NCBI GenBank assembly: GCA_003233535.1
Contig: QIMA01000578.1
Location: 1 to 9,725, forward strand
DNA length: 9,725 bases
Source of the DNA: Rhodanobacteraceae bacterium
Lineage (GTDB): Bacteria; Pseudomonadota; Gammaproteobacteria; Xanthomonadales; SZUA-5
Direction of reading: 5' to 3'
Of the stretch, positions 1-6,925 are shown piece after piece. The position numbers and the translations under genes are program-made. How positions within the stretch are numbered: the first letter of the stretch is position 1; the number at the start of each line of letters is the position of its first letter. The notes under the pieces are model-generated. The model saw only the letters and a program-made list of their open reading frames with translations. It ran no database searches and was not told where the DNA came from.

Positions 1-91
1 AGCGGTGTAGTGGTTCATACACCCGACGGAGGAAAAATCGCTGGGCGATCAAGGGCCTAGCGAGGGCGCGTGAAGTTTATGAAACATCCGG
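1..91. repeat. Palindromic dispersed repeat, copy A (partial, cut by the window start)
   Basis: This segment is the inverted counterpart of 9574-9664. Aligned base for base without gaps, position i pairs with 9665-i, and I count 5 mismatches in 91 positions. The matching block ends at 91 with ATCCGG, one base before the TAA stop (93-95) of the minus-strand gene. By comparison with copy B, base 1 lies near the centre of a palindromic element, so the other arm should lie upstream of this window. There is no coding capacity and no transposase. The size, symmetry and placement between genes suggest a MITE-like or BIME-like element; the family is not identified. Confidence 0.85.
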
Positions 92-92
92 T

Positions 93-1526
93 TTAGTTTG
101 TAGCCGAGGTGAAGAAACGCGCACCGACCTCCGCCGAGTACAGCCAGTCGGTGGGTAGCAGCAAAGGCAGCGCCGTGCCCAGCACGACGTGTGCCGTCAC
201 CAGCGGCAGCCAACTGCGCTGCCTAGCGAAGTGCTTGGACCACCACAGGCCGGCCAGCAGGCACAGCAGCATCAGGCTGAAATTGGGTGTGTGCAGCAGG
301 GCGAAGGCAGTTGCGGCGGGCAGACCGCTGAGCAGGGTCGCGGCCGGTCGGTTGAGCTCCGGTATCAGCACCCGCTGCAGCAGCGTTTGCTGGATTGCCG
401 CCCAAACGACATAGCGAAAAACGTCGGTGTGGTGCGGCCAGCTGCTAGCGGTTGGCTCGACCAGTAGATGGACGAGCAGGGCAAGCAACAGCACGATGCC
501 GGTGACGTACATGGCCTCGCGCCACGCGCTCGACGTACCCAGGAAGTGAATCCGTGGCCGACCGGGCACCATCCCTAATATGATCAATGCCAGGGAACTG
601 ACACCGATTGTCGTCCAGGCGAGCACATCGCTCGCTTCGCCCAGTTGATTGCTGGCCAACAGCAGTACCGGCCCCGCCAAGGCCATCACCACGATCATTC
701 GACGCCTAGTTCGCAGTGCGATCATCGCCAGGGCAGTGAACGCTAGTACGGGGGCGAATCCGCCGAATAATCGTAGTGCCGAGGGCGCTGAGCGTAGCGT
801 GCTCTTGGGGGTCGAATCAGGCCAAATCTCCTGATCTGCGTGCGTTCGCAATGAATCGCGGTGCTGTAGTACGCGTTCGGGACGCTGCCAGCGAGTCGGT
901 AGCGCGATGGCATCTGACCATGCGCTCTCCGTATTCGCGTCAGCGGCAAGCGAGAATCGCAGCCGACTGAGCTGCAGTTGGGTCGGCTCGGTAACCACCG
1001 GCACCAGCCTAAACTCGCAGATCCGGCCGTTACTGTCGCCCAGGCTGCGCGGCTGCTGATTCGTCTGCCACTGCAGTTCACGCATATCCACCCGCAGTGT
1101 CAAAGCACCTGCTCGCAGCGGGATTTCAGTAACGCGCTGTTCGCCGCCCGCCTTAGGTGAATGTGCCAGTACAAGAACGAATGGACGGGAGCTATTGATG
1201 TCGAGTGTAAACAGCGGGAATCGGTGGCTTTGTAGACAACGCCCGTCAAATCCGATGGGAATGTTGCTAGCTCCCGCAGCCAAATCCAGTCGCAGTCCGT
1301 CCGCTGCGAACGACTGCCCCTGTACGTCGAGCGCACGGCCGCCGATCAGATCTACCGGTCGATCCAATTTGAAATAGAGTTGGCTATTGCGGGCTAGATG
1401 ATGTTGCCGATCGGCGCGCGCCTGATCGTTCAAGTGCAGCCAAAGCGCCAGTTGCGCCAGCAGACTACAAAGCGCACAGACGGCGGCAATCGCGGCGACT
1501 GCGCGAATGCGGCTGCGACTCATCAT
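93..1526 (-). CDS. Membrane protein with degenerate CPBP (Abi) intramembrane protease domain
   Basis: A 477-residue protein with two parts. Residues 8-32 form one hydrophobic helix, followed by about 215 mostly polar residues (33-250) with a beta-rich look, presumably an extracytoplasmic domain I do not recognise. From about 252 to 455 there are several hydrophobic segments. The last 100 residues resemble CPBP/Abi proteases: an AIQQTLLQR segment (377-385) stands where the EExxxR motif is expected, FALLH (408-412) matches FxxxH, and a third motif His sits in TAHVVLG (His446). Both glutamates of the first motif are absent (Gln/Thr), so proteolytic activity is doubtful. Two adjacent ATGs are possible at the start. 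No strong ribosome site is visible, and the gene starts 31 bases after phhB, so co-transcription or coupling is likely. The family call is moderate; the substrate and role are unknown. Confidence 0.65.
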   Translation of the reverse strand: MMSRSRIRAVAAIAAVCALCSLLAQLALWLHLNDQARADRQHHLARNSQLYFKLDRPVDLIGGRALDVQGQSFAADGLRLDLAAGASNIPIGFDGRCLQSHRFPLFTLDINSSRPFVLVLAHSPKAGGEQRVTEIPLRAGALTLRVDMRELQWQTNQQPRSLGDSNGRICEFRLVPVVTEPTQLQLSRLRFSLAADANTESAWSDAIALPTRWQRPERVLQHRDSLRTHADQEIWPDSTPKSTLRSAPSALRLFGGFAPVLAFTALAMIALRTRRRMIVVMALAGPVLLLASNQLGEASDVLAWTTIGVSSLALIILGMVPGRPRIHFLGTSSAWREAMYVTGIVLLLALLVHLLVEPTASSWPHHTDVFRYVVWAAIQQTLLQRVLIPELNRPAATLLSGLPAATAFALLHTPNFSLMLLCLLAGLWWSKHFARQRSWLPLVTAHVVLGTALPLLLPTDWLYSAEVGARFFTSATN

Positions 1527-1557
1527 GCGCTGCTCGGCGGAGGGGCTGGGGAGGTGA

Positions 1558-1887
1558 TTAGGCTGCCAGATGATCTATCCGTGCGGCAACGATGAAGTCG
1601 TTGCGCGATAAGCCGCCGACGTCGTGCGTGCTCAGGTTCACAACCACATAGCCCCAACCCAGTTCGAGATCTGGGTGATGGCCCTGCGCTTCAGCAATTT
1701 CGCCCAGTGTGTTGGTGAAAGCGAGCGCATCGACGAAGTTGTCAAAGCCGTAGCGGCGATGCAAGCGCCCCTGTGCATCCTGCGACCACTCAGGCACCTG
1801 CACGCGCAGCACGTTAATCGCCGCTTCGGTCAGCTTGTGTTCGGGTCCGGAAAGTGCGGCGCAGTTTTCATCAGCAAGGTGAGTCAT
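1558..1887 (-). CDS. phhB: Pterin-4a-carbinolamine dehydratase
   Basis: A 109-residue cytoplasmic enzyme, the usual length for the PCD/DCoH family. It dehydrates 4a-hydroxytetrahydrobiopterin (or the folate-type pterin used by bacteria) to the quinonoid dihydropterin, recycling the cofactor after aromatic amino acid hydroxylation. The family signature is intact: E-A-Q-G-H-H-P with His70-His71-Pro72, a following WGYVVVNL strand, and a third active-site His in STHDVGGLS (His88), 17 residues after His71 as in known enzymes. No phenylalanine hydroxylase gene is in the window, so the partner hydroxylase, if any, is elsewhere. The gene is divergent from nfuA and lies 31 bases upstream of the CPBP-like gene. 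The start is ATG, with only a weak upstream ribosome site. Confidence 0.93.
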   Translation of the reverse strand: MTHLADENCAALSGPEHKLTEAAINVLRVQVPEWSQDAQGRLHRRYGFDNFVDALAFTNTLGEIAEAQGHHPDLELGWGYVVVNLSTHDVGGLSRNDFIVAARIDHLAA

Positions 1888-2055
1888 GAGAGCTATCCAG
1901 CGTTGATATCGGGCCGCAAGATTACCGCAAACGGTCGCAACGGCTGATCAAAGTTGTGGCGGGTGCGAGTCAAACTGATGTGGCACTAGTCATCCGGGGT
2001 CTACCTCAGGTTTGGTATCCTCTACGGCATTATTAAGCAAAGCGTTCACAACTCG
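1888..2055. promoter_or_regulatory. Divergent phhB / nfuA intergenic promoter region
   Basis: These 168 bases separate two divergent genes and should carry both promoters. The best nfuA-side candidate is an extended -10, TGGTATCCT at 2013-2021 (TG-n-TATCCT), with no convincing -35 at the standard distance. This leaves a leader of about 30 bases. NfuA genes are often controlled by IscR, and I looked for the long A/T-flanked IscR palindrome without finding it. No phhB-side promoter is convincing by eye, and nfuA lacks a clear Shine-Dalgarno sequence. Confidence 0.35.
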
Positions 2056-2664
2056 ATGATTCGACTCCAACCTACCGCCCGCGACTACTTTCTCAAGCTG
2101 CTTGCCGAGCACGACATTGCGGGAACCGGTGTGCGCATGCGCGCTACGGCGCCGGGAACGCCCAAGGCTGACTGTCGGCTAGAGTTCTGCGAACCCGATG
2201 ACGTCAGCGATCAGGACTGGGAGATTCAGTGCGAGGGTTTCAGCGTTTTCGTTGATCAGACCAGCGCCCCGTTCTTGGACGGAGCCGAAGTGAGCTTTGA
2301 AGACGACGGCGTGCAGGGGCGGATGGTGATCAAGGCGCCGAAGCTCAAAGGCGTGCCGCCGGGAACCGAGGCCAGTTTGGTCGAGCGCGTCCAGTACGTG
2401 ATCGATACCGAAGTTAATCCGCAGGTCGCCAGTCACGGCGGCAACGTCAGTCTGGTCGAAGTGGACGCCGAGGGTGTCGTAGTACTGCGTTTCGGCGGCG
2501 GCTGCCAGGGTTGCGGCATGGTCAGCGTCACGCTCAAGGAAGGCGTGGAAAAAACCATGCTTGAACGGGTGCCGGAGGTGACCGCGGTGGTTGACGTGAC
2601 CGATCACGAAAGCGGCGCGTCACCGTACTACAAGCGCGGTGAAGACGGCCACTCAGCCGTCTAA
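2056..2664 (+). CDS. nfuA: Fe-S cluster carrier protein NfuA
   Basis: A 202-residue protein, close to the 191 of E. coli NfuA, with the same two-domain layout. Residues 1-95 are a degenerate A-type carrier domain (PGTPKADCRLEFCEPDDV matches the E. coli segment closely). Residues 105-185 are the NifU-type domain containing GGGCQGCGMVSVTLKEG with Cys150 and Cys153. In the family, this CxxC pair from two protomers holds one [4Fe-4S] cluster for delivery to client enzymes such as aconitase or lipoyl synthase, especially under oxidative stress or iron limitation. The ATG at 2056 gives MIRLQPTARDYF, aligning with the E. coli start MIRISDAAQAHF, which fixes the start although no clear ribosome site precedes it. 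The end, SPYYKRGEDGHSAV, slightly exceeds the E. coli tail. Cytoplasmic; apparently monocistronic. Confidence 0.96.
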   Translation: MIRLQPTARDYFLKLLAEHDIAGTGVRMRATAPGTPKADCRLEFCEPDDVSDQDWEIQCEGFSVFVDQTSAPFLDGAEVSFEDDGVQGRMVIKAPKLKGVPPGTEASLVERVQYVIDTEVNPQVASHGGNVSLVEVDAEGVVVLRFGGGCQGCGMVSVTLKEGVEKTMLERVPEVTAVVDVTDHESGASPYYKRGEDGHSAV

Positions 2665-2678
2665 AACGCAGCGTTGAT

Positions 2679-2692
2679 CAGCGCCTGCGCTG
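2679..2692 (+). terminator. Short perfect hairpin after nfuA (weak terminator candidate)
   Basis: CAGCGC-CT-GCGCTG is a perfect inverted repeat beginning 15 bases after the nfuA stop codon. A physically reasonable hairpin would have a 5-bp stem and a 4-base loop. There is no T run behind it, so intrinsic termination is doubtful. It may only shape the 3' end of the mRNA. Confidence 0.2.
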
Positions 2693-2785
2693 TCCCTAAC
2701 GGCGCAACAATTTCGTATTTACACTTGTATATCGGGTCGATCTGAGATTTAGTGCCCTCAATGTCATGTAAGCAGGAGAGAGTTA

Positions 2786-3499
2786 ATGAGCAAGCTGGTT
2801 AAGGGATTGGTTGCCGCGGCGATGGTCGCGACCTCGATGGCGGCAGTTGCCGATGACAAGCCGGTGGTCGCGGTTACTGAGTTTAGCAATCAATCCGGCG
2901 CGGGCTGGTGGCGCGGCGGAGTAGGCTATGAATTGGCCGACATGCTCACCAATGAGCTCGCTGCGACGCGCGCCTTCAGAGTCGTGGAGCGCGATCAGTT
3001 GCGCGCCGTTTTGGACGAGCAGAACTTGGCTGCTTCCGGTCGCATCGCTCCCGGTGATGGCGCACAAATTGGACAGCTAACCGGCGCCCAATATCTCGTC
3101 ACCGGCATCGTCAGTTCGTATGAGGAGCAAACCTCCAGCACCGGCGGCGGGATCAGTTTCGGCGGCGTATCGGTTGGCGGCAAGAGCTCCAAGGCTTACT
3201 TGGCAATCGACCTGCGCGTGATCGACACGACGACTGGCGAAGTGGCCTTCACCCGCACGGTGGAAGGCACCAGCAAGAGTGGCGGCATGAGCCTCGGTGT
3301 CCGCCGTGGCGGTTTCGGCGGCAGTTTGGCCAGCGAGAAAAACACGCCAGCAGGCAAGGCGATTCGAGCAACGCTGATTGAGGCGACCGACTATCTCGAG
3401 TGCGTGATGGTGACGCAGTCGCGCCGCTGCATGAATAAATATGACGCGCGCGACGATCGGCGTCGGGATCGGACTCGCGAGGCGATCGACCTAGACTAA
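2786..3499 (+). CDS. CsgG-family secreted protein with a non-lipoprotein signal peptide
   Basis: A 237-residue exported protein. Residues 1-22 form a type I signal peptide (two Lys, hydrophobic core, cleavage near AVA-DD); there is no lipobox Cys. The mature part has the CsgG fold order: VAVTEFSN near the N-terminus, ELADMLTNELAATRAFRVVER (49-69), QLTGAQYLVTGIV (97-109), then a Gly-rich stretch (118-134) and LRVIDTTTGEV (143-153). A second Gly-rich stretch (162-182) follows. In CsgG, the two regions matching the Gly-rich stretches are the beta-hairpins that line the outer-membrane pore. Cys206 and Cys215 could form a disulfide. The tail from 219 is highly charged (Arg/Asp). A strong AGGAG site (2774-2778) precedes ATG by 7 bases. 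No curli genes are nearby, so the role is open: a soluble LpoB/CsgG-like periplasmic protein or a reduced secretion channel. Confidence 0.75.
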   Translation: MSKLVKGLVAAAMVATSMAAVADDKPVVAVTEFSNQSGAGWWRGGVGYELADMLTNELAATRAFRVVERDQLRAVLDEQNLAASGRIAPGDGAQIGQLTGAQYLVTGIVSSYEEQTSSTGGGISFGGVSVGGKSSKAYLAIDLRVIDTTTGEVAFTRTVEGTSKSGGMSLGVRRGGFGGSLASEKNTPAGKAIRATLIEATDYLECVMVTQSRRCMNKYDARDDRRRDRTREAIDLD

Positions 3500-3513
3500 G
3501 TGTAGGCAATAGC

Positions 3514-3550
3514 AAAAGGCCGGTGCGGACTGTCCGCGCCGGCCTTTTTT
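3514..3550. terminator. Bidirectional Rho-independent terminator between the csgG-like gene and rluB
   Basis: The stem AAAAGGCCGGTGCGGA pairs with TCCGCGCCGGCCTTTT around a CTG loop, with one mismatched pair in 16. It is followed by a run of six T on the plus strand (3545-3550). On the minus strand the stem ends in TTTT, so the same hairpin can also stop transcripts from rluB, whose stop codon lies 8 bases away. It begins 14 bases after the plus-strand gene's stop. A very convincing intrinsic terminator for the converging genes. Confidence 0.93.
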
Positions 3551-3557
3551 GTGGGCG

Positions 3558-5375
3558 CTAGCTTTCCTCACCGCCGCCGCCATCGTTGGCCGCCTTGGGC
3601 TTACGAGTTCGTCGGCGTGCTGGCTTCTTGGCTTGCTCGCCATCGCCAGAGGCCGATTGCCTAGGCTTGGACGAAGACTTGTCGGCAGGCGGGCTATTGC
3701 CTGGAGTCGCTAGCCTGGACTCGTCGCGGTTGCTGTTGTCAGCGGGGCCGCGGTTGCTCTGCGGACCGCCGGGTCGACCTCGACGGCGTCGGCCGCGACC
3801 ACTACGCTCGGAGCGACCCTCGTTGGCGTTGCCCGCGCTGTTGCCATCGGCGTTGTTGCCGACATTGTCGTTTCCGGGATTAGCGTTGGCCTGATCGCCA
3901 GGACGCCCAGCGCGAGGCTTGCCGGCTGTGCGTTTCTTACTGCGAGGTCGACCATGTGCCGGCCGCGGCTGGTCATCGCCTGCCGGTGGCCACACCGGCC
4001 TCCAGGCGTCTGACTGGAAGTTTTGATTGCCTAAATGTGTTTCGCCGGCAGCAATGCTGTTACCACGGTTATCGTCGGCCTCGCTAATCGGTTTGTCGTC
4101 GATCGAGCTCACCCCGTTCGCGTAATCCATCGGCCCGTGAAATTCGGCCGGCTTGCGCCCGCGTGGTCCCTTGCCAGGAGCGCGTTGACCCTGACTCGGG
4201 CCGCGCGGCTGAGCGTCACCACGGCCACGTCGCTGCCCTGGCTGAGCGTCGCCACGGCCTGGTCCGCGTTGCCCCGCGGCTGTGCGGCCAGCGCCTTTGC
4301 GCGCTGAGGGTGCGCGCTCGCGCTGCCCGGGCGTTGCCGGTCGCGGCCCGCGCGATCCGGGACGGTGGCGGCGGCTTTCGGGACGCCGGCGACCGCGCGG
4401 ACTATCTGAATCCGACGGCCGACCTTGACCCAGCGAGAACTCGTCGGCATCGACCACTGCTTGCGGCTGCGGCGGGCGCAGCGGGCCGTGCCGCCGTCCT
4501 CCCTGCTCTTTCTCGCGTTCGATCGCCAGGCGCTCGCGGCGGCGCATGGTCGCTTCGGCCTCTGCTATCAGCTGTGCGCCCTTGGTTTCCATGCCAGCAG
4601 CTTCAGCGAGCTCGGTCGCTTGCTCAGGACTCATCGTCTCGTAGTTCGTGCGCAGCAGGGTCTTGGGCAGCTCAATTGGCCCATAGCGGGTTCGCTTGAG
4701 TCGCCCAACTTCCATTCCCAGCGCCGCGAACATGCGTCTAACCTCGCGGTTTCGACCTTCGCTCAGGCTGATTTTAAACAGCGCGTTGTGAGCGCTTGCA
4801 CCGATCAATTCAACCTGATCAAACTGGGCCGGCCCATCCTCCAGCTCGATCGGCTCGCGCATGCGCTCGACGATAGCCGGCAACTCGTCAGGATCGTCGA
4901 CATAGGCGCGAGCAACGTACTCACGTTCCATCTCGCTGGACGGGTGCATTAGCAGATTGGCCAAGTCACCGTCGGTGGTGAACAGCAGCAGACCGGTGGT
5001 GTTGAAGTCCAAGCGACCTACCGCAATCCAGCGCGCACCTTTGAGAAAAGGCAGCCGCTCAAACACCGTTGGGCGTCCTTCGGGGTCGGTACGAGCGCAC
5101 AGTTCGCCTTCGGGCTTGTGGTACATCAGTACCTGCCCAAGTCGACCAGGCGCTGCTCGAATGATCAGCTTCTTGCCGTCGATTTCGACCCGGTCGCCGG
5201 GTTTGACAACCGAACCAAGCTCGGCGGCGGCACCGTTGAGCTGAACTTCACCCTGAAGGATGCGTTCTTCCAGCTTGCGGCGCGATCCAAAGCCCGATGT
5301 GGCCAGGACTTTGTGAAGGCGTTCGGTGTTGCCGTCGGAACGCAATTTGAGCGTGCTTACTTCTTGGTCTGACAT
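3558..5375 (-). CDS. rluB: 23S rRNA pseudouridine synthase RluB with a very long disordered tail
   Basis: A 605-residue protein, about twice the length of E. coli RluB, which makes pseudouridine at 2605 of 23S rRNA. Residues 18-65 are an S4 RNA-binding domain (RLHKVLATSGFGSRRKLEERI). Residues 80-245 are the RsuA/RluB-type catalytic domain, with GRLDFNTTGLLLFTTDGDLA holding the nucleophile Asp123 and EGRNREVRRMFAALG at 206-220. Beyond about residue 270 lies a low-complexity tail of some 330 residues, rich in Arg, Gly, Pro, Gln and Asn, with no cysteine. It includes two 11-residue repeats starting GRGDAQP, encoded by near-identical 20-base segments at 4207-4226 and 4240-4259. The ATG overlaps the end of scpB by 19 bases and has an AGGAA site (5381-5385, minus strand). 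Last gene of the yciO-scpA-scpB-rluB operon. RluB is preferred over RluE/RsuA because of the scpAB context. Confidence 0.92.
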   Translation of the reverse strand: MSDQEVSTLKLRSDGNTERLHKVLATSGFGSRRKLEERILQGEVQLNGAAAELGSVVKPGDRVEIDGKKLIIRAAPGRLGQVLMYHKPEGELCARTDPEGRPTVFERLPFLKGARWIAVGRLDFNTTGLLLFTTDGDLANLLMHPSSEMEREYVARAYVDDPDELPAIVERMREPIELEDGPAQFDQVELIGASAHNALFKISLSEGRNREVRRMFAALGMEVGRLKRTRYGPIELPKTLLRTNYETMSPEQATELAEAAGMETKGAQLIAEAEATMRRRERLAIEREKEQGGRRHGPLRPPQPQAVVDADEFSLGQGRPSDSDSPRGRRRPESRRHRPGSRGPRPATPGQRERAPSARKGAGRTAAGQRGPGRGDAQPGQRRGRGDAQPRGPSQGQRAPGKGPRGRKPAEFHGPMDYANGVSSIDDKPISEADDNRGNSIAAGETHLGNQNFQSDAWRPVWPPAGDDQPRPAHGRPRSKKRTAGKPRAGRPGDQANANPGNDNVGNNADGNSAGNANEGRSERSGRGRRRRGRPGGPQSNRGPADNSNRDESRLATPGNSPPADKSSSKPRQSASGDGEQAKKPARRRTRKPKAANDGGGGEES

Positions 5376-6064
5376 GAATCTTCCTGCGATGATTCCGCAC
5401 TCGTGGGTGACGGATCGGACCCTTCGGTATCCGCTGTTGCGGCATCTGGGTCGGGATGGGAGGGCGCTGCGGGCGCAGCGCTAGAGCCGGACACGGAGTC
5501 GGGCCCGCCCGGAAAGACGAATTCCGGCTCTAGCTGATCCAGATCGCGGATCTCAGCAAGAGTCGGTAGTTCGTCCAAAGATTTTAAGTTGAAGTAATCG
5601 AGGAACGCTTTGGTGGTGCCGTACAGTGAGGGTCGGCCCGGAACATCACGCTGGCCCAGGACTCGAATCCACTCGCGTTCTTCCAGTGTTTTGATGATGC
5701 TTTGCGCAACGCTGACGCCGCGTACAGCCTCAATTTCGCCGCGGGTGATTGGCTGCCGATAGGCGATCAGCGCCAGGGTTTCCAGCAGCGCGCGGGAATA
5801 CCGACTCTGCCTTTCGGTCCACAGTAGGGAAATCTGCGTGGCGTACTCAGCACGGATTTGCATCCGAAATCCGCTGGCTACCTCTTTCACCTCAACACCG
5901 CGATCGGCGCAGTCTTCGGCCAATTGCGCTATTGCCGAGCCGAGCCGTGACTGACTGATACCGTCTTGCTCGTCGAACAGCTGCGAGAGTTGCGCCACGC
6001 TCAAGGGCTGTGCTGCCGCCAACAGGGCAGCTTCAACGGTCGCTTTGATTCGTGTTTTCTCCAA
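5357..6064 (-). CDS. scpB: Segregation and condensation protein B (ScpB), TTG start
   Basis: A 235-residue subunit of the Smc-ScpA-ScpB condensin, which compacts and segregates the chromosome. ScpB dimers of tandem winged helices bind the kleisin ScpA. Two winged-helix regions are visible, about 5-80 and 90-165. The most conserved block is RQPITRGEIEAVRGVS through VPGRPSLYGTTKAFLDYFNL and SLDELPTLAEI. Residues 185-235 are a Ser/Pro/Ala/Asp-rich tail expected to be disordered. The only start that keeps the conserved N-terminus (KTRIKATVEAALLAAAQPL) is TTG at 6064; an in-frame stop lies 18 bases upstream of it. A GGAGA sequence 9 bases upstream supports this start. It follows scpA in the operon and overlaps rluB by 19 bases. 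Confidence 0.93.
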   Translation of the reverse strand: MEKTRIKATVEAALLAAAQPLSVAQLSQLFDEQDGISQSRLGSAIAQLAEDCADRGVEVKEVASGFRMQIRAEYATQISLLWTERQSRYSRALLETLALIAYRQPITRGEIEAVRGVSVAQSIIKTLEEREWIRVLGQRDVPGRPSLYGTTKAFLDYFNLKSLDELPTLAEIRDLDQLEPEFVFPGGPDSVSGSSAAPAAPSHPDPDAATADTEGSDPSPTSAESSQEDSCQTKK

Positions 6065-6068
6065 CGCT

Positions 6069-6127
6069 TCAGTTCTCCGTGACTAGCGACTTCAGATAGA
6101 TCGACGCTAACGGCTGTTCCTGCACTA
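6069..6127 (-). other. Displaced 3' end of scpA in the -1 frame
   Basis: Read in the frame one base back from the annotated scpA, this stretch encodes the rest of the winged-helix end: LLEVVQEQPLASIYLKS and then LVTEN before TGA at 6069-6071. Families of ScpA commonly end with a hydrophobic strand, V-Q-x-E/D-x-[PF] and an I-[YHW] pair, which this matches. With this frame, scpA would stop 4 bases before the scpB TTG, the tight spacing expected in an operon. Without it there are 60 unexplained bases between the two genes. Confidence 0.8.
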
Positions 6128-6901
6128 CTTCCAATAAACCACTTTTGACAGTTCCAGTAGCGCCATGAAGCTGACCACGACGCCGCGCCGCCCTTGCGCC
6201 ATTTCCAGCACATAGTCGAAGCGGTGGAAGGCACCGTCGCTCAGTCGCGCCAACATCTCGCTCATCCGCTGTCTAATCGACAGCGGTTCTCGCGAAATCT
6301 GATGCTGTGCACTCAGGTCAGTGCGGTGCAGCACTTGGCTGAACGCCAGCAGCAACTCGCGTAGCTCTACTTCCGGCGGTATGAGCACGCGCTTGCGATC
6401 AGGGAAGTGAGCCTGCGCCTGGACCAGGTCGCGCTCCATTCGCGGCAGCTCATCGATATTTTCAGCTGCTTTCTTAAATCGTTCGTACTCTTGCAGCCGG
6501 CGCACCAATTCAGCGCGCGGGTCTTCTTCTGAGTCCGGGTCAGCTTCCGGTCGAGGCAGCAACAGCCGAGACTTAATCTCCGCCAATATAGCCGCCATCA
6601 CCAGATAATCAGCGGCCAGATCTAGGCGCAGGTTCTGCATCAACTCCACGTAACCGACGTACTGCTCGGCAACTCGGGCAACCGGTATATCGAGGATGTC
6701 CAGATTTTGCTTGCGGATGAGATATAGCAGCAGGTCCAAAGGTCCTTCAAAACTCTCGAGGATGACCTCCAGCGCGTCCGGCGGTATATACAAATCTTGC
6801 GGCAGATCGAAGAACGGCTGCCCATGAACCAGCGCTAATGCCAGCTGCTCCGCCTGTGGCGCCACATCGGTCGCTACCGCAGTTGGCTCGTCGTTATGCA
6901 C
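6125..6901 (-). CDS. scpA: Segregation and condensation protein A (ScpA), C-terminus frameshifted as read
   Basis: The kleisin subunit that bridges the Smc heads and binds ScpB. As read, the frame gives 258 residues. Residues 45-115 are the N-terminal kleisin region (ESFEGPLDLLLYLIRKQNLDILDIPV, then YLVMAAILAEIKSRLLLP), an acidic linker follows, and the C-terminal winged helix begins near 205 and includes VVVSFMALLELSK (241-253). The last five residues (VVYWK) do not fit the family. In the -1 frame the sequence continues as SGLLEVVQEQPLASIYLKS and a few more residues, a typical ScpA ending, stopping at TGA 6069-6071. Restoring one A in the AAAA run (6143-6146 on the plus strand) would give 277 residues. 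The start is GTG with GGAG 5 bases upstream. It lies 24 bases after yciO. The gene identity is certain; whether the frameshift is real is not. Confidence 0.93.
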   Translation of the reverse strand: MHNDEPTAVATDVAPQAEQLALALVHGQPFFDLPQDLYIPPDALEVILESFEGPLDLLLYLIRKQNLDILDIPVARVAEQYVGYVELMQNLRLDLAADYLVMAAILAEIKSRLLLPRPEADPDSEEDPRAELVRRLQEYERFKKAAENIDELPRMERDLVQAQAHFPDRKRVLIPPEVELRELLLAFSQVLHRTDLSAQHQISREPLSIRQRMSEMLARLSDGAFHRFDYVLEMAQGRRGVVVSFMALLELSKVVYWK

Positions 6902-6925
6902 CCTGACTCCGTGTTTGCGACGCGC

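Noticed and set aside
1960..2030. IscR binding site upstream of nfuA
   Set aside because: Segments such as CTAGTCATCC hint at it, but the symmetric A/T-flanked half-sites are not present.
2179..2607. 142-codon frame antisense to nfuA
   Set aside because: It is fully inside nfuA, and its His/Ala/Leu-rich sequence is the reverse reading of conserved NfuA codons.
4163..4952. Two plus-strand open frames of 175-178 codons antisense to rluB
   Set aside because: Their composition mirrors the GC-rich rluB codons in another frame, they overlap each other, and they have no family motif or start context.
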